From: Anolis sagrei
Taxonomy: Eukaryota > Chordata > Lepidosauria > Squamata > Anolidae
Assembly: GCF_037176765.1 (NCBI RefSeq)
Contig: NC_090022.1
Span: forward strand, 75,269,209-75,333,208
DNA: 64,000 nt
Direction: 5' to 3'
This document shows, piece by piece, positions 31,601-46,600 of this stretch (position 1 is its first letter; each line of letters opens with the position of its first letter). The position numbers and the translations under genes are program-made. A model generated the notes under the pieces. It saw only the letters and a program-made list of their open reading frames with translations, had not been told where the DNA came from and searched no databases.

Positions 31601-34600
31601 CGATCCTCCTCCTCCTCGCATTCTCGGTCCCGGTCCCACACTCCTCCCCCCAAACGCCAGCGCGGGCGCGATCCGCACGATCGCGACCCACGTTTTCCTT
31701 CCCCTTATGAGTATCCCTTTCCCCTCTATCCCCCCCCCCTTCTACTACCCTTACTATCAAGGGGAATACTCGAGGGACCATACCCCTCCTCCTCATCCTT
31801 ATCCTCATTCCTACCCTCCTCCTTCCGCCACTGTCTCTAGGCCCCCTCCTGAGCCTCCTATCCTTCAACACCAGGGGGCACCACCCCTAGATCCTGCTAC
31901 TCCTCAACAGGATCTTCAACCCGACCCAGAAACTGTGGACGCTGAATCCTCCAGTGATTCACCTCCCGCTCCTGCTTTTCAAGCTGAACCAGATCCAGAC
32001 CCTCTACAAGCAGAAGAGTTTAAAAACTTTTCTGCTTTGTTAATCAGACTTTCCAGATCACTTAATCTGGCCGTTCCCCAGCCTACTAAGGCTGTGGATG
32101 ACCCTTGCTTCACCTCATCTGAGCAACAACGACCCATGTCAACTATATTGCCCACATTACCTTACCTTCTAGAAGTTCTAAAAACAGAAGGTGTTTCTCC
32201 AGCCCTGGTTCCAGCCACACCTAAGCGGGCTGAGAATCTTTATCGCATTGACCTCACGGCAGCTTCATGGCTTGCTAAACTACCTAGAGCCAATTCAGTT
32301 GTTACAGACGCCCAACCCAAACCAGTTCAGAGAAATCAGGCTTCTCCCTCAGACAAAGAAGGAAAGAAACTGGATGCCATGGCAAAAAAGTTTTATTCCT
32401 CTGCCTGCCTGTTTGCCAGAATGGCACATTATGGCGTTTACATGAGTGTATACCAGACACACCTCTGGAATAAAATCTTGCCTTACCTTGATCTCCTACC
32501 AATGGCTGATCAACCAATGGCAAAAGCCTTTGCTCAAGAAGCACTTCTTCTCTCTAAGCTCCAGAAGGACTTAGCAAAGAACACAGCTGACACATCCGGC
32601 AAACTCATTGCTGGAGCAGTGGCCTTGAGACGTCACGCCTGGCTCAGGGCGTCCACTCTTTCTCCTTCAGCTCGCACGCTGATTGAAGATCTCCCTATGG
32701 ATCAAACAGGATTGTTTAATCCAGAAACAGATTCCCAGTTAAAACACTCCCATGAGATGAAACAAACGGTCACTAAATATGACCAACAACCTTATCAACA
32801 GAGGCAAAGATGGGGCAATTATTATCATTACCCCACCTATCACAGAGGCCGTTACAACCCTCACTCCTACAGAGGAAAACAACGTCCTCATTCATCTCCT
32901 GCCACCACCGGGAAGCCACCTGTTCCCTTTAAGGGTCAGTATCGGGGCACTAAACCACCAGATAACAAAAAACGGCGTTTTTAGCCCCCCTCCATCCCCA
33001 CCACTGAATCTACCTGACCCTTCCCCACCCTCCACACACACCACATCCACCTTACCACTATACCTCAACAGACTCCATCCATACTTACCTGCTTGGCAGT
33101 CCATAACCAATGACACCTGGGTCCTCCGCATAGTAGATGAGGGTTACGCCATTGAATTCCATTCTCTCCCTCCACTGGGAAAAATTTTACCAACTCAATC
33201 CTCTCCCATGCTTTGGGACGAGATCTCCTCTCTTTTAGACAAAGGGGCAATTTCCCCTGTACATCCCGACCTGGCTCACACTTGCTTTTTCTCCCGCTAC
33301 TTCCTAGTAGATAAAAGGGACGGAGGTCAACGCCCCATCTTAGACCTCCGAGGCATTAACAAATTTATTTCACCTCGCAAATTTCGCATGGTCACACTAG
33401 CCAACATCCTTCCTTTCATCACGAAGGGAGCATGGCTCGCCAAGGTTGACCTCAGGGACGCATACTTCCACATCTCAATCAGACACAACCATCGCAAATA
33501 CCTCTCCTTTGCACTGGACAACCACATTTTTTCTTTCTCCGTATTACCCTTTGGTCTTTCCTCCGCCCCAAGGGTTTTCACTAAATGCATGTCAGTAGTA
33601 GCTGCTCACCTACGCCAGAACGGCGTAACGGTTTTTCCATACATAGATGATTGGCTTTTTTCAGCGAAATCTCGTTCCCAGCTCCTCTCTGACATCTCCT
33701 TCACCTTGTCTCTCTTACAGGAACTTGGACTTGTCGTAAATTTCGACAAATCCCACCTCATACCTACCCAGCGCATCCATTTCATTGGTGCCCTGATAGA
33801 CTCCACATCCCAACGGGCTTACCTGCCAGAAGACCGGTTCTCCAATCTCTGCCAAGCCATCAACAGCCTGCTTTCTTCAGGCCGGTCCTCTGCATGGGCT
33901 ATCAAATCTATCCTTGGCCACATGGCGTCCACTACAAGTGTGACTCCCTTCGCCCGGCTTCGCCTCCGCCCACTCCAGTCCTGGTTCCTGGGCGTATTCG
34001 ATCCCATTCACGACTCACAATCCATGATTCTTCAACCTCCCGCTCACGTCCTCAGCTCCCTCCTGTGGTGGACAAGGGAATCCAATGTGTGCTCAGGTCT
34101 CCCATTCACACCCCCACGCCCGTCTCTGTCACTCACAACAGACGCCTCCTCCCTCGGCTGGGGAGCACACCTCCGGGACTTGACGATCAGCGGCCGCTGG
34201 TCTCCCTCAGAGCAAAAACTCCACATCAACGCACTGGAGCTACTGGCAGTGGGAAAAGCCCTCCGGGCCTTTGCTCACCAAGTCTCCAACCGCACCATCC
34301 AGGTAGTCACAGACAACACATCGGTAAAATTTTACCTCAACAAACAAGGGGAAACCCACTCCCCAACACTCCTCTCCATATCATCAGAGATCTGGGAATG
34401 GTGCATTCGGAGGAACATATTCCTCATTGCAATCCACCTTCCGGGAAAAGACAATACCCTGGCGGACTCCCTCAGCAGGACTCCGACCACAACCCACGAG
34501 TGGCACTTGCACCCCAGAGAGTTCAACCTCTTGACCCGTCACTGGGGCCAACCACAAGTAGATATGTTTGCCTCCCCAGACAACACACAGTGCACACTCT

Positions 34601-37600
34601 TTTGCGCGAGGCTCCACCCTCACGTATTCCCAGGTTGCTTAGGAGACGCCTTTCTCTTTCAGTGGTCTCAAGGGTTCCTCTACATCTTTCCCCCCCTTCC
34701 TCTACTCTCCAGAGTAGTGGCGAAGGTCATCACAGACAAGGCCAATTGTATCCTGATAACCCCATAGTGGCCCAGACAACCATGGTTTGCCCCTCTCCTT
34801 CACGCATCACGAAGAACGTTCCTTCGCCTACGATCCAGCCCGGATCTCCTCACCATACAAAACGGACTGATCTGCCATCCAGATCTCCCAACTCTACGCC
34901 TCACGGCGTGGAGGATCACACCATGACCCATCTCTCCGAGGCTGCACGACTTATCATCCAGGCAGCCCAAAAGACTTCCACCAAAAGAGCTTACACCTAT
35001 AAATGGTCAAAATTCAAGTCTTTCACTCACCCCTTGGGCTTTGAGCCTGCCTCAGCCCCAGTACATATTGTATTAGATTTTCTAGTTCACCTCTCCTCAC
35101 GGGGTTTTTCCCTCTCCTCAATTAAGTGCTATCTCGCAGCACTCTCCTGGTTTCGGAGGAAATCAGGACTACCGTCCCTTTTTCAAGATCCGTTGATACA
35201 GTTATTTGTTAAAGGTTATAAAAATGTTCACCCCCCAGTTTCCCCTCCACCCCCGGCTTGGAGCCTTGAGCTTGTATTGTCTCAACTCTCCAAACCTCCC
35301 TTTGAGCCCATGGCCTCCTGTGACATCTCCCATCTTTCCTGGAAGACGGCGTTCCTAGTGGCCATTACCTCGGCAAGGAGGGCCAGTGAACTCGCTGCTC
35401 TTCGCTCAGATCCTCCTTTTATTAGGTTCCACGAGGATAAAGTAGTCCTTCGGACTGACATTACCTTCCTTCCCAAAGTTGTCTCCAAGTTTCACATGTC
35501 CCAAGACATCACCCTCCCTGCCTTTTTTCCTAACCCTTCCTCTCCTTTGGAAGTTGCACTCCACGCGCTGGATGTCAAAAGAGCCCTCTCCTTCTATATA
35601 TCCAGGACAGCCTCCTATAGGAAATCTCCTAGACTTTTCCTAAAATACCGGAAAGACGCCTTGGGAGCTCCAGTAACATCTCAAAGACTATCATCATGGA
35701 TAGTATCCACAATTCGCTTAGCTTATGGTTTGGCACACAAAGAGCCTCCTTCAACTATCCATGCCCACTCTACGAGGTCACTTTCAACATCTCAAGCCTT
35801 TCTCCATGGTGTTCCTGTCCACGACATCTGCAGAGCAGCAACTTGGACGACACCTTCCACCTTTGCCTCTCACTACAAGCTCGACATCCTCGCCAAGAGA
35901 GATGCGGCCTTCGGCAGAGCAGTTCTTTTCTCCTGTGTGGCATGACCCACCTCCAGGTTGGTAGCTTTACAATCACCCATTAGTGCGCATTTCACAGACT
36001 ACACGAGGAAGAAATATGGGTTGCTTACCTGTAAACGTATTTCTTCCAGTGATAGTCTGAAATCCGCACGTCCCGCCCGTCCTCCCCTCTTATGTCATGC
36101 CTCTTTTCCTGGCTGCTGTCTGGCGGCAAGGAACTGAAGCGGAACTCCGCCTACTGCCTTTTATACCATTGGGAGGGTGGGCGGGACTCCCGCCTAAAAT
36201 CTTTTCATCTAGAATGTTCCGAAATCACTGCGCATGCGCACAGAAACCCATTAGTGCGGATTTCACAGACTATCACTGGAAGAAATACGTTTACAGGTAA
36301 ACAACCCATATTTACTGTCCATATAGAAGAACAGTGAAAGGCAGAGGATGTCAAGATCAATACTTATTTTTCAGTTAAAGAAAACCAAGGGTAGCACTGA
36401 TATCTCTGGAAGGAATGTGACAGGGAAACCTAAAAACTTACAAATCATAATTCTCAATTTTCCTGAATGTTCAAAGGAAAAAAGTCACACAGAGAGCAGA
36501 CTTCCTCCGCCTTATTTGTATGCTACTGCACTCTAAATACTAATTTGTACAGCCTTGGTTGTGGCTGAGCTATTATTATTTATTTCTCAACCTGTTAGGT
36601 TGTTGAAGAATTCATCTCAGGATTGGAATCTCACATTGAAAACAGAGATCAGTTCAGGAACTGCCTGCTACCATGTGTACCTGTGCAAAATCAGGAAGCA
36701 AGGTGAATGAGAGTGAGGGTGGAATTTCTTTTTCTCTGTACAAACAGCCTTCTTGGTTATTTTCTATGGCAATATCATAGAGTCAGGATGTTCTACAATG
36801 AAAAATAAGGGAAGGTGGGAGGGAACAGAATTTAAGTCTGTGAAACCCAGGATCCTGGAATGTTTTATTATGATGACTGCTAAGAAGTAACAATGTTTCT
36901 ATTACAGTAATGCAGTCCATTCATATTGTGAAAGTCTCATAAAGCTGCTCCTTGGAATAGAGATATTACAGGTAAATTCACTTTATTGTACAATCTGATA
37001 TTCTGAAAAGTGGAAGACACACTAAACAATTTTTCACATGTTTAACAAGTGTTTTTTTAAACCTGTTTATACACACCTTTTTCACTTTTTCTTTTTTGAT
37101 TGTTTTATTTCTTATATACAGTACACAATAAAGCAATGGACTTGTTTTAAAAAGAAAAAAAATGAATGAGAGTTGGTCTTCCAATCTATCTTACATTTAT
37201 AGGATCTCATGTTCTCCAGTCTTGCTTTAATGTGATACATTGGTAATGATGATGATAGGGAAAGGGATCATCATCATCATACCTATTTTAAGGACCTGTT
37301 ACTCAAGGCAATTTTAATTGTTCTTGGTCTGGTCCTTTTCTTGTTTCTTCCCTCTTAAAAATAAGTAAGCATGATATGGTTTGGCCTATAGATATTTATT
37401 ATGTTTTTATGTAAACTTTATTGTCATGTGAGAGGGATTTTCATGCACTGTTTCCTAGAGTGCAATGGGTTTGAGGTATGTAATACCATATATAGTTTAC
37501 TGCCTTATCACAAATGTAATTTTCTCAAAACACTTCTGGCTTTTTGTTTTCTTTTTGGAAGCCTGCTGTCATAAAATTGCTGTTTGAAAAAGTTCCTGAA

Positions 37601-40600
37601 TTTTTTGATGAAAGGTAGGTATTTTAATACTTCAACTTTGAATGTCGATAGTTGTGCATTTTCTAGGTGTTTCTTCTAAATTACTTTTAAAAATCTCTCT
37701 AACTGTATGTCCTTGACAGATGTAAATTAGAAAGTTATAGAGTAATGCAAATACTTTGTTAAAGGTTCTGAGCAGTTAAAGCTCAAGATTATATTGGTTC
37801 TGTTCATGTCTGCTGTAGAAGGCAAATCTTAGGCGACAGAATTATTAAATGTATTATGGTGAGTGTTTGTTGATGCAAAGACTAGGTTTGTTGGCTGGAT
37901 AAAGACAATCATATTCTTGTTGCATGTTGTGAAGAAGTTTGTTCACAGTATGACAAGGAGACCTTTATGTCCAACAGAAATTATTACTGTAATGGTTTAT
38001 CCCAACTAATGAGAGTTTTGATATGCATCTAAAATAGAATGGGCAGAATCTTGAACAGTTTAATTAAAAATCTTTCTTGGTAGTAGAAAAGGGACTACAC
38101 CTATGCTTGAACTGTTTACCGGTTGTCGTTCTGATCTTTCAGCGTGGGCAACGATGGGCTCAATTTGCCCCGACTGATTGTCAATCAGCTAAAATGGCTT
38201 GACAGGATAGCAGACAGCAAGGCAAGTATGATCAATAAAATTGACAGACAGTGGCTGCTCCCGTAGCAGCAGGATGTAACCCAGGGCAGCAGAACTTCAG
38301 ATGTTGGTGAATTACTCTACCATAATCCTTTATAACAGAATTAGAGCCCAACAACATCTGGAAAAAAACATAAGTTCTTCAGCTTTGATTTAAGCTGTAA
38401 GTAAGTCTTCTCCTTACAGAGAAATCAAACTAGGTAACTGAGCCACCAGGAGTGCTCTATTTTGCTTATATTTAAATATGCCAATAAAATTATTCTAATT
38501 CTAATACATTTCCCATGGCCTAATCCATGCAAACAGTGCTATACTGTTATAGGCAAGATTAGGCCTAGCAGAGAAAATTCCTCATATTTTTTATGTGAGG
38601 TTCCTTTTTAAAGTACAGGCTTCCCATAACTATTAGCTAGGCAAACATTTTTAGATAATGAATTTGTCCCTGTACTATAGATTTCTATCCACTGTGGTCT
38701 GATAGATAGATTTCAAAGCCCAGCTCTGACTTGGATTTGCTGAAGTTATTTCGTCTCCATCTCAGTTTCTATTTCTGAAGTAAGATGTTGTGGGAACAAT
38801 TAAAATAATAATTTCAAATGTTTATGGTAAAAAAAAACTATAAAGCAGTGTATTTATAATAAATATACCAATGGCGTGACTTCCCTTTTGTGTGCACATG
38901 AAACCAAAATTCATGTGCATGTGATACCATAATCCAAGGATGCTCGGGTCCAATTAGATACCATGTGTTGTAATGAGATGATTTCCCTTGTATAAACTGG
39001 CACAGTCAAGATTTGCTATTTGGATTTGTGTGTGAGAGAGAGTGGGGGAAATCTTTTCAAGCTGTGGAATCTGTGGATGACTAATCTATGGCTATGGAAG
39101 GCTGACTATTAGGTTGTCAGTGTTTGTGAAATCTGCTTTTCCAATGCCCCTCATAATCTAGTTGTTGTATCATCTTCAGGAACTTTTGTCAACTATTATG
39201 CAGATGATTTGTGTTTCTCCTCTTCCAATTCAACATGACATTATAACAAGCTTGCCAGAAATCCTGGAAGATGCCCAACATAGTGAAGTTGCTAGAGAAC
39301 TTAGGTGAGTTTTACACTGCCACGTTCTTTCCACTCTGTATATGTGTGTGTGATGGCCAGTATTGGTATTATATATGAAGATATTGTCTGATATTTCTAG
39401 AAACATAGTAAACAAAAACAAAAGAGTGTATCTAGAGGAGGATGACTAAGGATGAATGGTCTGGAAACCCAAGTACAGGCAGTACCTGATTTACAAACTT
39501 CCAGCTTACATATGACTTAGTTACAAACGGTGAGACAAAAGGAAATGAGAGAAAATCTACTTTGTGGAAAGGAAGAGTTATCATGGGGGAAAAGGGGTCT
39601 CCTCTGAAGCTTTTTTAACCAATCCTTGTTTTCACAACAAGCCCCATTTTTCAAAATCCAGTAATCACACAGTCAGCAAAGCAAACACCACAGGGATGTT
39701 AACCCTTCCTTGTGCTATCCAAAACTTTAAAAAAAACAAGAACTTTTGACTGGAGTTACATTTAAACAATGTACCTGTTGTGACTTACATACAAATTCAA
39801 CTTGACAACAAACACACAGCACTTTACTTGTTCATAACACAGTGACTGCCTGTACAATGAGGAATTGTTGAAAGAATTGAATGTGTTTAGCTGGGACAGG
39901 AAGGGAATATGATAGCTGTGTTTAAATATATGGAGGTCTTTGAGTTAAAGAACACATTTTTCTTGTTTGTATCAGAAGATAGAATTAGAAAGCACTGGGT
40001 AGTTATTATAGGGAAGTCGGTTTTACGAGGAACTTTCAAATGAGATGACCATCTTGGAAAATAAAAGGTTATCTTTTGTTCTGTATTGCTAGATGGCCAT
40101 CTCTCAGGAAAATTGTAGTTACAAAATGTTTGCACTGAAGAAGAGAATCTCTGGTGGGAATCATATGGCCCATCAGATATTGTGCTGAGTAAGACAATGG
40201 ATTGTGGGCCTGAAAAAGCCAATGTTGAGGAAAATCAATGTTGAGTTATAGTTCAACAACATTTGGAGGACCACACAATTTCCACACATTGTCGTCGTTT
40301 CTTACATGTCTCTCCCTATTCCCTACCTCAATATACTCTTGAGTTCAGTTAACTATAGGTCTTATTTTTAATGGTTTTGGAATAATTTCAGAAATCTATA
40401 TAAAGTACCTTGAATATATGAAAATGCAGCTGTTTGTTGTCAATAGGAAAATCTTTCAAACTTTTTAATGTTTGGCTGTTGATTACAAATTGTTCATTTT
40501 GTAGCTTCTGTAAAATAACTATTGGGAAAATTCTACCAGTGTATGAAGTTTCCTGCTATTTATACTTATTTATACATATATTTATTTATAGTTTTATTTA

Positions 40601-43600
40601 ATATATTCATATTTATTCTAGCTATATTTATATATACATAATATATACTTAACAGTTGAAACTAGATCTTAAAAAATAAAATAAATATGTTGTCATTTTA
40701 GTTCTTTGCTAAAGGAGAAGACTGAGCTAACAGTTCCAATCCTGGATGCGCTTTCCAGTTTAAATCTTGATCTAGGCCTTCTGTCTGAGGTAAGACGTCT
40801 TGTTATCAATGGATGGGACCATGCACAAGTACTGGAAAGTAAGCATTAGAATACACAGCAAAGGAAAATGCAAGGTGCTTAGAATCATAGAATCATAGAA
40901 TCAAAGAGTTGGAAGAGACCTCATGGGCCATCCAGTCCAACCCCCTGCCAAGAAGCAGGAATATTGCATTCAAATCACCCCTGACAGATGGCCATCCAGC
41001 CTCTGTTTAAAAGCTTCCAAAGAAGGAGCCTCCACCACACTCCTGGGCAGAGAGTTCCACTGCTGAACGGCTCTCACAGTCAGGAAGTTCTTCCTCATGT
41101 TCAGATGGAATCTCCTCTCTTGTAGTTTGAAGCCATTGTTCCGCGTCCTAGTCTCCAGGGAAGCAGAAAACAAGCTTGCTCCCTCCTCCCTGTGGCTTCC
41201 TCTCACATATTTATACATGGCTATCATATCCCCTCTCAGCCTTCTCTTCTTCAGGCTAAACATGCCCAGCTCCTTAAGCTGCTCCTCATAGGGCTTGTTC
41301 TCCAGACCTTTTCTCATTTTAGTCACTCTCCTCTGGACACATTCCAGCTTGTCAATATCTTTCTTGAATTGTGGTGCCCAGAATTGGACACAATATTCCA
41401 GATGTGGTCTAACCAAAACAGAATAGTGGGGTAGCATTACTTCCCTAGATCTAGACACTATGCTCCTATTGATGCAGGCCAAAATCCCATTGGCTTTTTT
41501 TGCCGCCACATCACATTGTTGGCTCATGTTTAACTTGTTGTCCACGAGGACTCCAAGATCTTTTTCACATGTACTGCTCTCGAGCCAGGCGTCCCCCATT
41601 CTGTATCTTTGCATTTCGTTTTTCCTGCCAAAGTGGAGTATCTTGCATTTGTCACTGTTGAACTTCATTTTGTTAGTTTTGGCCCATCTCTCTAATCTGT
41701 CAAGATCGTTTTGAATCCTGCTCCTGTCCTCTGGAGTATTGGCTATCCCTCCCAATTTGGTGTCGTCTGCCTTCTAACCCTTCATCTAAGTCATTAATAA
41801 AGATGTTGAACAGGACCGGGCCCAGGACAGAACCCTGCGGCACTCTGCTCGTCACTTCTTTCCAGGATGAAGAGGAAGCATTGGTGGGCACCCTCTGGGT
41901 TCGTCCATTTAACCAATTACAGATCCACCTCACCGTAGTTTTGCCTAGCCCACATTGGACTAGTTTCCTTGCCAGAAGGTCATGGGGGATCTTGTCGAAG
42001 GCATTACTGAAATCCAGGTACGCTACATCCACGGCATTCCCCACATCTACCCAGCTTGTAACTCTATCGAAAAAAGAGATCAGATTAGTCTGGCATGACT
42101 TGTTTTTGATAAATCCATGTTGACTATTAGCAATGACTGCATTTGTTTCTAAGTGTTTGCAGACCACTTCCTTAACAATCTTTTCCAGAATCTTGCCTGG
42201 TATTGACGTGAGGCTGACCGGACGGTAGTTGTTTGGGTCATCCTTTTTTCCCTTCTTGAAGATTGGGACCACATTGGCCCTCCTCCAATCTGCTGGAACT
42301 TCTCCCGTTCTCCAAGAACTCTCAAAGATGGTTGCCAATGGTTCCGAAATGACTTCTGCTAGTTCCTTCAATACTCTTGGGTATAGTTGATCTGGCCCTG
42401 GGGACTTGAACTCATTTAGAGCAGCCAGGTATTCCTGTACGACTTGTTTCCCAATTTGGAGTTGGATGTCCTCAAATCCCTCATCCACTCTGTCTTGCTG
42501 AGGTTGAAGATGTCTTTCTTTTTGTGAGAAGACCAAGGCAAAGAAGGCATTAAGTAGTTCTGCCTTTTCCCTATCCCCTGTCAGCATTGCCCCATCTTCT
42601 CCTCGAAGAGGCCCTATCGCCTCCTTGTTTTTCCTTTTTCTACTGACATAAGAAAAGAATCCTTTTTTATTGTTTTTAATGTCCCTGGCAAGCCTGAGCT
42701 TGTTTTGTGCTTTAGCCTTGCGGACCTTTTCCCTACAGGTGTTGGCTATTTGTTGGTGGTCTGCATTTGGTGGTCTGCATTTAAGTCTTTTAAAAATCCT
42801 TTCTGTACACCATGGAAAACTAATATTGGAAGTCTCTGGGGATTTAACTAAGGGAGTATTCTTGAGCATATTATAGAGGTTCTGAGCAAGTCCATTTTTG
42901 AATACTTTATATATACCTGCTGTGAAACCGTCCAGCCCTGGGGCTTTTTTAGAGTCTAGATTAATTATGGCTCTCTCAATTTCTTCTACACTAATTTCTT
43001 TATTTAGTCTTTCTCGTTGCTCATCACTGATATTTTGTAACTTAAATTTGTTTATGTATTCCATTATGTCTTCTTTTAATATTTGGTCTTTTGCATATAA
43101 TTGTTTATAAATTTTTTGAAATCCCTCCAGTATTTCTTTGTTCTTATTTGTTCTCCCACCTTTAATGTATTAATCTGTAGAGATTGTTTCTTTTTGCGAA
43201 TCTTCCTTGAAAACCCTTGAAAATTTGGGGTGACTTTTAATAGCTGTTTTTAGGGACTACGTGTAATGTGTTTCTTAGGTGGTTTGAGTTTTCTGCTATA
43301 GTCTTTCAAGAGCATAAAAGGTGGTTTGTGAATGAAGCACAAATAAATACTGCTCTTCCCTCAGGTGCGCCAGTCTATTATGATCACAGTGGCTGCTGTA
43401 CAAGTCGAGGATTTGCCTGTAGTAGTTAAATTTATTCTCCGTTCTATCAAGGAAACTAATGCAGTGGAGGTAAGATGGCTACCCTGGAGACTGAATAATG
43501 TATATTCTCTGGAAATACAGACAGCCATATGGAACAGCACTCGAATGTTTGCTTTTGTTGTGTGCATAAAGAAATAGATTAGCCAGCACAATTTTAGGTG

Positions 43601-46600
43601 CATTACTATTGACATAGTCAGGTTCATACATGCAAATAAGATTGCCATTCTTATTAAGAATGATTCCATTGTCATTGTTAAAGAAGCGTAACCTGATACT
43701 ACTACGATACCTGTTTATGCTATTGTATTAGAATACCCAAGAGAGCCCACATAGTTCTGTTGCTGGACTAAGACTCTGGAGAGTTGGGTTCAAATCACCA
43801 CATGGCCTTGGAAACCCACTAGGCAGCCTTGGGTGTGTCACTCTCTCTCTGAGGAAGGCAAAGGCAAGACTTCCCTGAAGAAATCTTGCCAAGAAAACTC
43901 AGTGATAGGTTCACCTTTGGGTTGTCATAAGTCAGAAACAAGACACACAGCACACAAACATCAGGACACTATTTATTTGTCGTGTCAGGGTAACCAGTCA
44001 ATTATATTACATTTCTAACAGAACAAAGCAAACAAACAGGCAAAATACAAAATTTGTGAGTTTGGTAGTTGATTAAATGTCCTTTGACCAGTAGCTGGCC
44101 ACTTGGAGTGCTTCTGGTGTTGGTGCAAGAAGGTCCTCCATGGTGCATGTGGCAGGGCTCAGGTTGCATTGCAACAGGTGGTCAGTGGTTTGCTCTTCTC
44201 CACACTCGCATGTTGTGGATTCCACTTTGTAGCACCATTTCTTGAGGTTAGGACACTGAAAAATGGCTGGCAAGCAAAAAGGGACAATTTTACTTACTGC
44301 AAACTGAAATTTCAGACCAGACCAAACCTTTTCCCCAAACAGCCTTAGCATGAAACCCTTCTCTTTTCAATAAAAGAAAGAAAGCTTTTCAAAGTTAATT
44401 AAAGTACTATCAGTGCAAAAGTGAGTGATAGCTGCAAAAACATATACCTTGCAGATAATTTCTGACCTTCGTAAGAAGCTGGATCTGGACTCGTGTGTTT
44501 CACTGCCACAAATTCAGGCTTCCCAGGGCAAGCTTAGAAACCAGTCTCAAGCAAGGTTTGTATACAATATAATGGCTTCATTACCTGAAATTCAGTATCC
44601 TGAGAGTTGCTGTGTCAGTACAAGTGCAAACTAATAGTTACAGTAACACATGATAGGAAAAACCTTGATATTGCAATAGTCAGACTGCTATTCTTGTACT
44701 TGGTACAAGTTCTTTATTAAATCTCACTGTTAAATTGCTTTCTCCTTTTCAATCAAACCTGTCACACTACCACAGTTTGTATTTGTCTGTGTCCAGTTGT
44801 GTTTGTGTTGCAGGACATATAAACACTACACCACATCTGTCATCACCAAGTATAGTATGTATCTCCAGGACCAGTATCTGCAGGTTCATTAATTCACTTC
44901 CAACAAAATATGTCCTCTCTAGCCATTTTCTAGATCCTGCAGTACAACTCTATGATATTCTTGGGCCAGAGGTCTTTAATTTAAATAGGCTTTGCTGTTA
45001 GTCACAGTTTTGCTTATCCTCATGACAACTGGAAACATCCCCCATTGATGCAGGGTTTCTTCTGCATTCCTCTAAAAGAACATAAGATCTTTGGTTGGAG
45101 TACATATTGCAGTCACCACTGTGAAGGCACCACTGTGTGCACACACCAGATAATCGAGATCAGTATGCGGAAAGGCTTCCCACATGTATTATCCCTATGA
45201 AGTGGAGCATCTTCTCCTTAGAGGCTATCTGATAGATATAGAACGGCTTTATGCACATTTGATAGTATAAAGGAGCACCAAGCTTAGGAGGACACTTTTT
45301 CAGTCCCAGTATATTCCCATAGATTGCTAGCTCATCTGTGGCATTTCCACCACAGTTTTCTCTTTGGAGTGGTTTCTGATTTTACTATTCAGTCTGCCTT
45401 GGTTATTGTTGGTGGTGATGCTCCTCTCTGCAGTTCCCATGCTTGCCTTTAGTTTAGTGTACATGTGGCAAACCCATAAACTGTGTGTGACGTATGTGAA
45501 TCTGCATGATCTGCAAAGGACTGGTAGACTCATCTTAGTTTTGCTCCACAAAATGCAGTTAACCAGCCAACATCTGTGCATTAGGGGGAGGACCACTGTT
45601 CTGACATTGTTCTTAGTAGCTCTGAGCAGTGGTTATGATTCAGATCACCAGGAAGAAAGGAGAGGCTTTAGCAGGGAAACACTGATCTTTGCTGGACTTG
45701 TTTAGTGGTGGGAGATGCTTTAACCATCCCTTCCCTGCACAAAAACAATTCTCTCAGTTTCAGCAGTCAGGGAGTGAAAAGTTAACCTCTCCTTTGCCAG
45801 GCTTTCTTCTTTTTTTTCCTTTTACATTTATTGTATCTTATTTACCTGTGCCAGCAAACCATTGTAATTTAGCCATTGTCGTAGTATTGAACTAATCATT
45901 CTCCACTAAAACAAATTTGTTAACTATTAAGGTGATACAATAATTTCCCCTGTTTGTTTTATTTTAGTCTCCCTGCAAGCCAAGTGAGCATTAACCAGGA
46001 CTGTGTCAAACTTCTTTTTGAAGTCATCAAGTCAGCTATTGAATTCCAGAAGACCATTTTAGAAGGCTGGATTAAGGTCAGGCTGTTTTTATATAGTTTA
46101 TATATGTTTTTGTAGCTTTTGCAGTTTCATAAAACCATCTTCTGCTTTTGACTTTATCTAAATGTCTTCTTCACATCTATTATCTTATGTATAATAAATG
46201 TTATATGAAATAGGAACTATTTAGTTAATGACTTTGTTGTTGCACTTAGAGTTCAGATGGGTTCTGGAAAGATTCCTGTTTAGGAGAAAAGAGAGTAAAT
46301 AACACTGAGAACATATCTGCTGCTCAAAGTCCTTCTAGTAATACATTTTTTTGATATACACTACTGGAAAAGAAGCAGCACTAAGTCAGGCCAGTTGTGG
46401 TGCTGACTTCTCTTTTCAGTTCCATCCTTTGATAGTCAAGCATCATCAAGGTCGTTTTTCAACTTTTTTGTAAATTAAAGGGTTAAAATGAATGAGTGGT
46501 GGCAGCTAGACAAGATGATCTTATGGTGTACTGCTTCTGTTTGAAAATAGGAGAAAAAAAGTGTTACAATATAGAAACAAAATAATAGCTTTCCATGCTA

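Noticed and set aside
45364-45705. Hydrophobic 113-codon frame that could be a small membrane protein
   Set aside because: Lies in FANCD2 intron 12, has an overlapping antisense frame, and shows no family match or splice signals.
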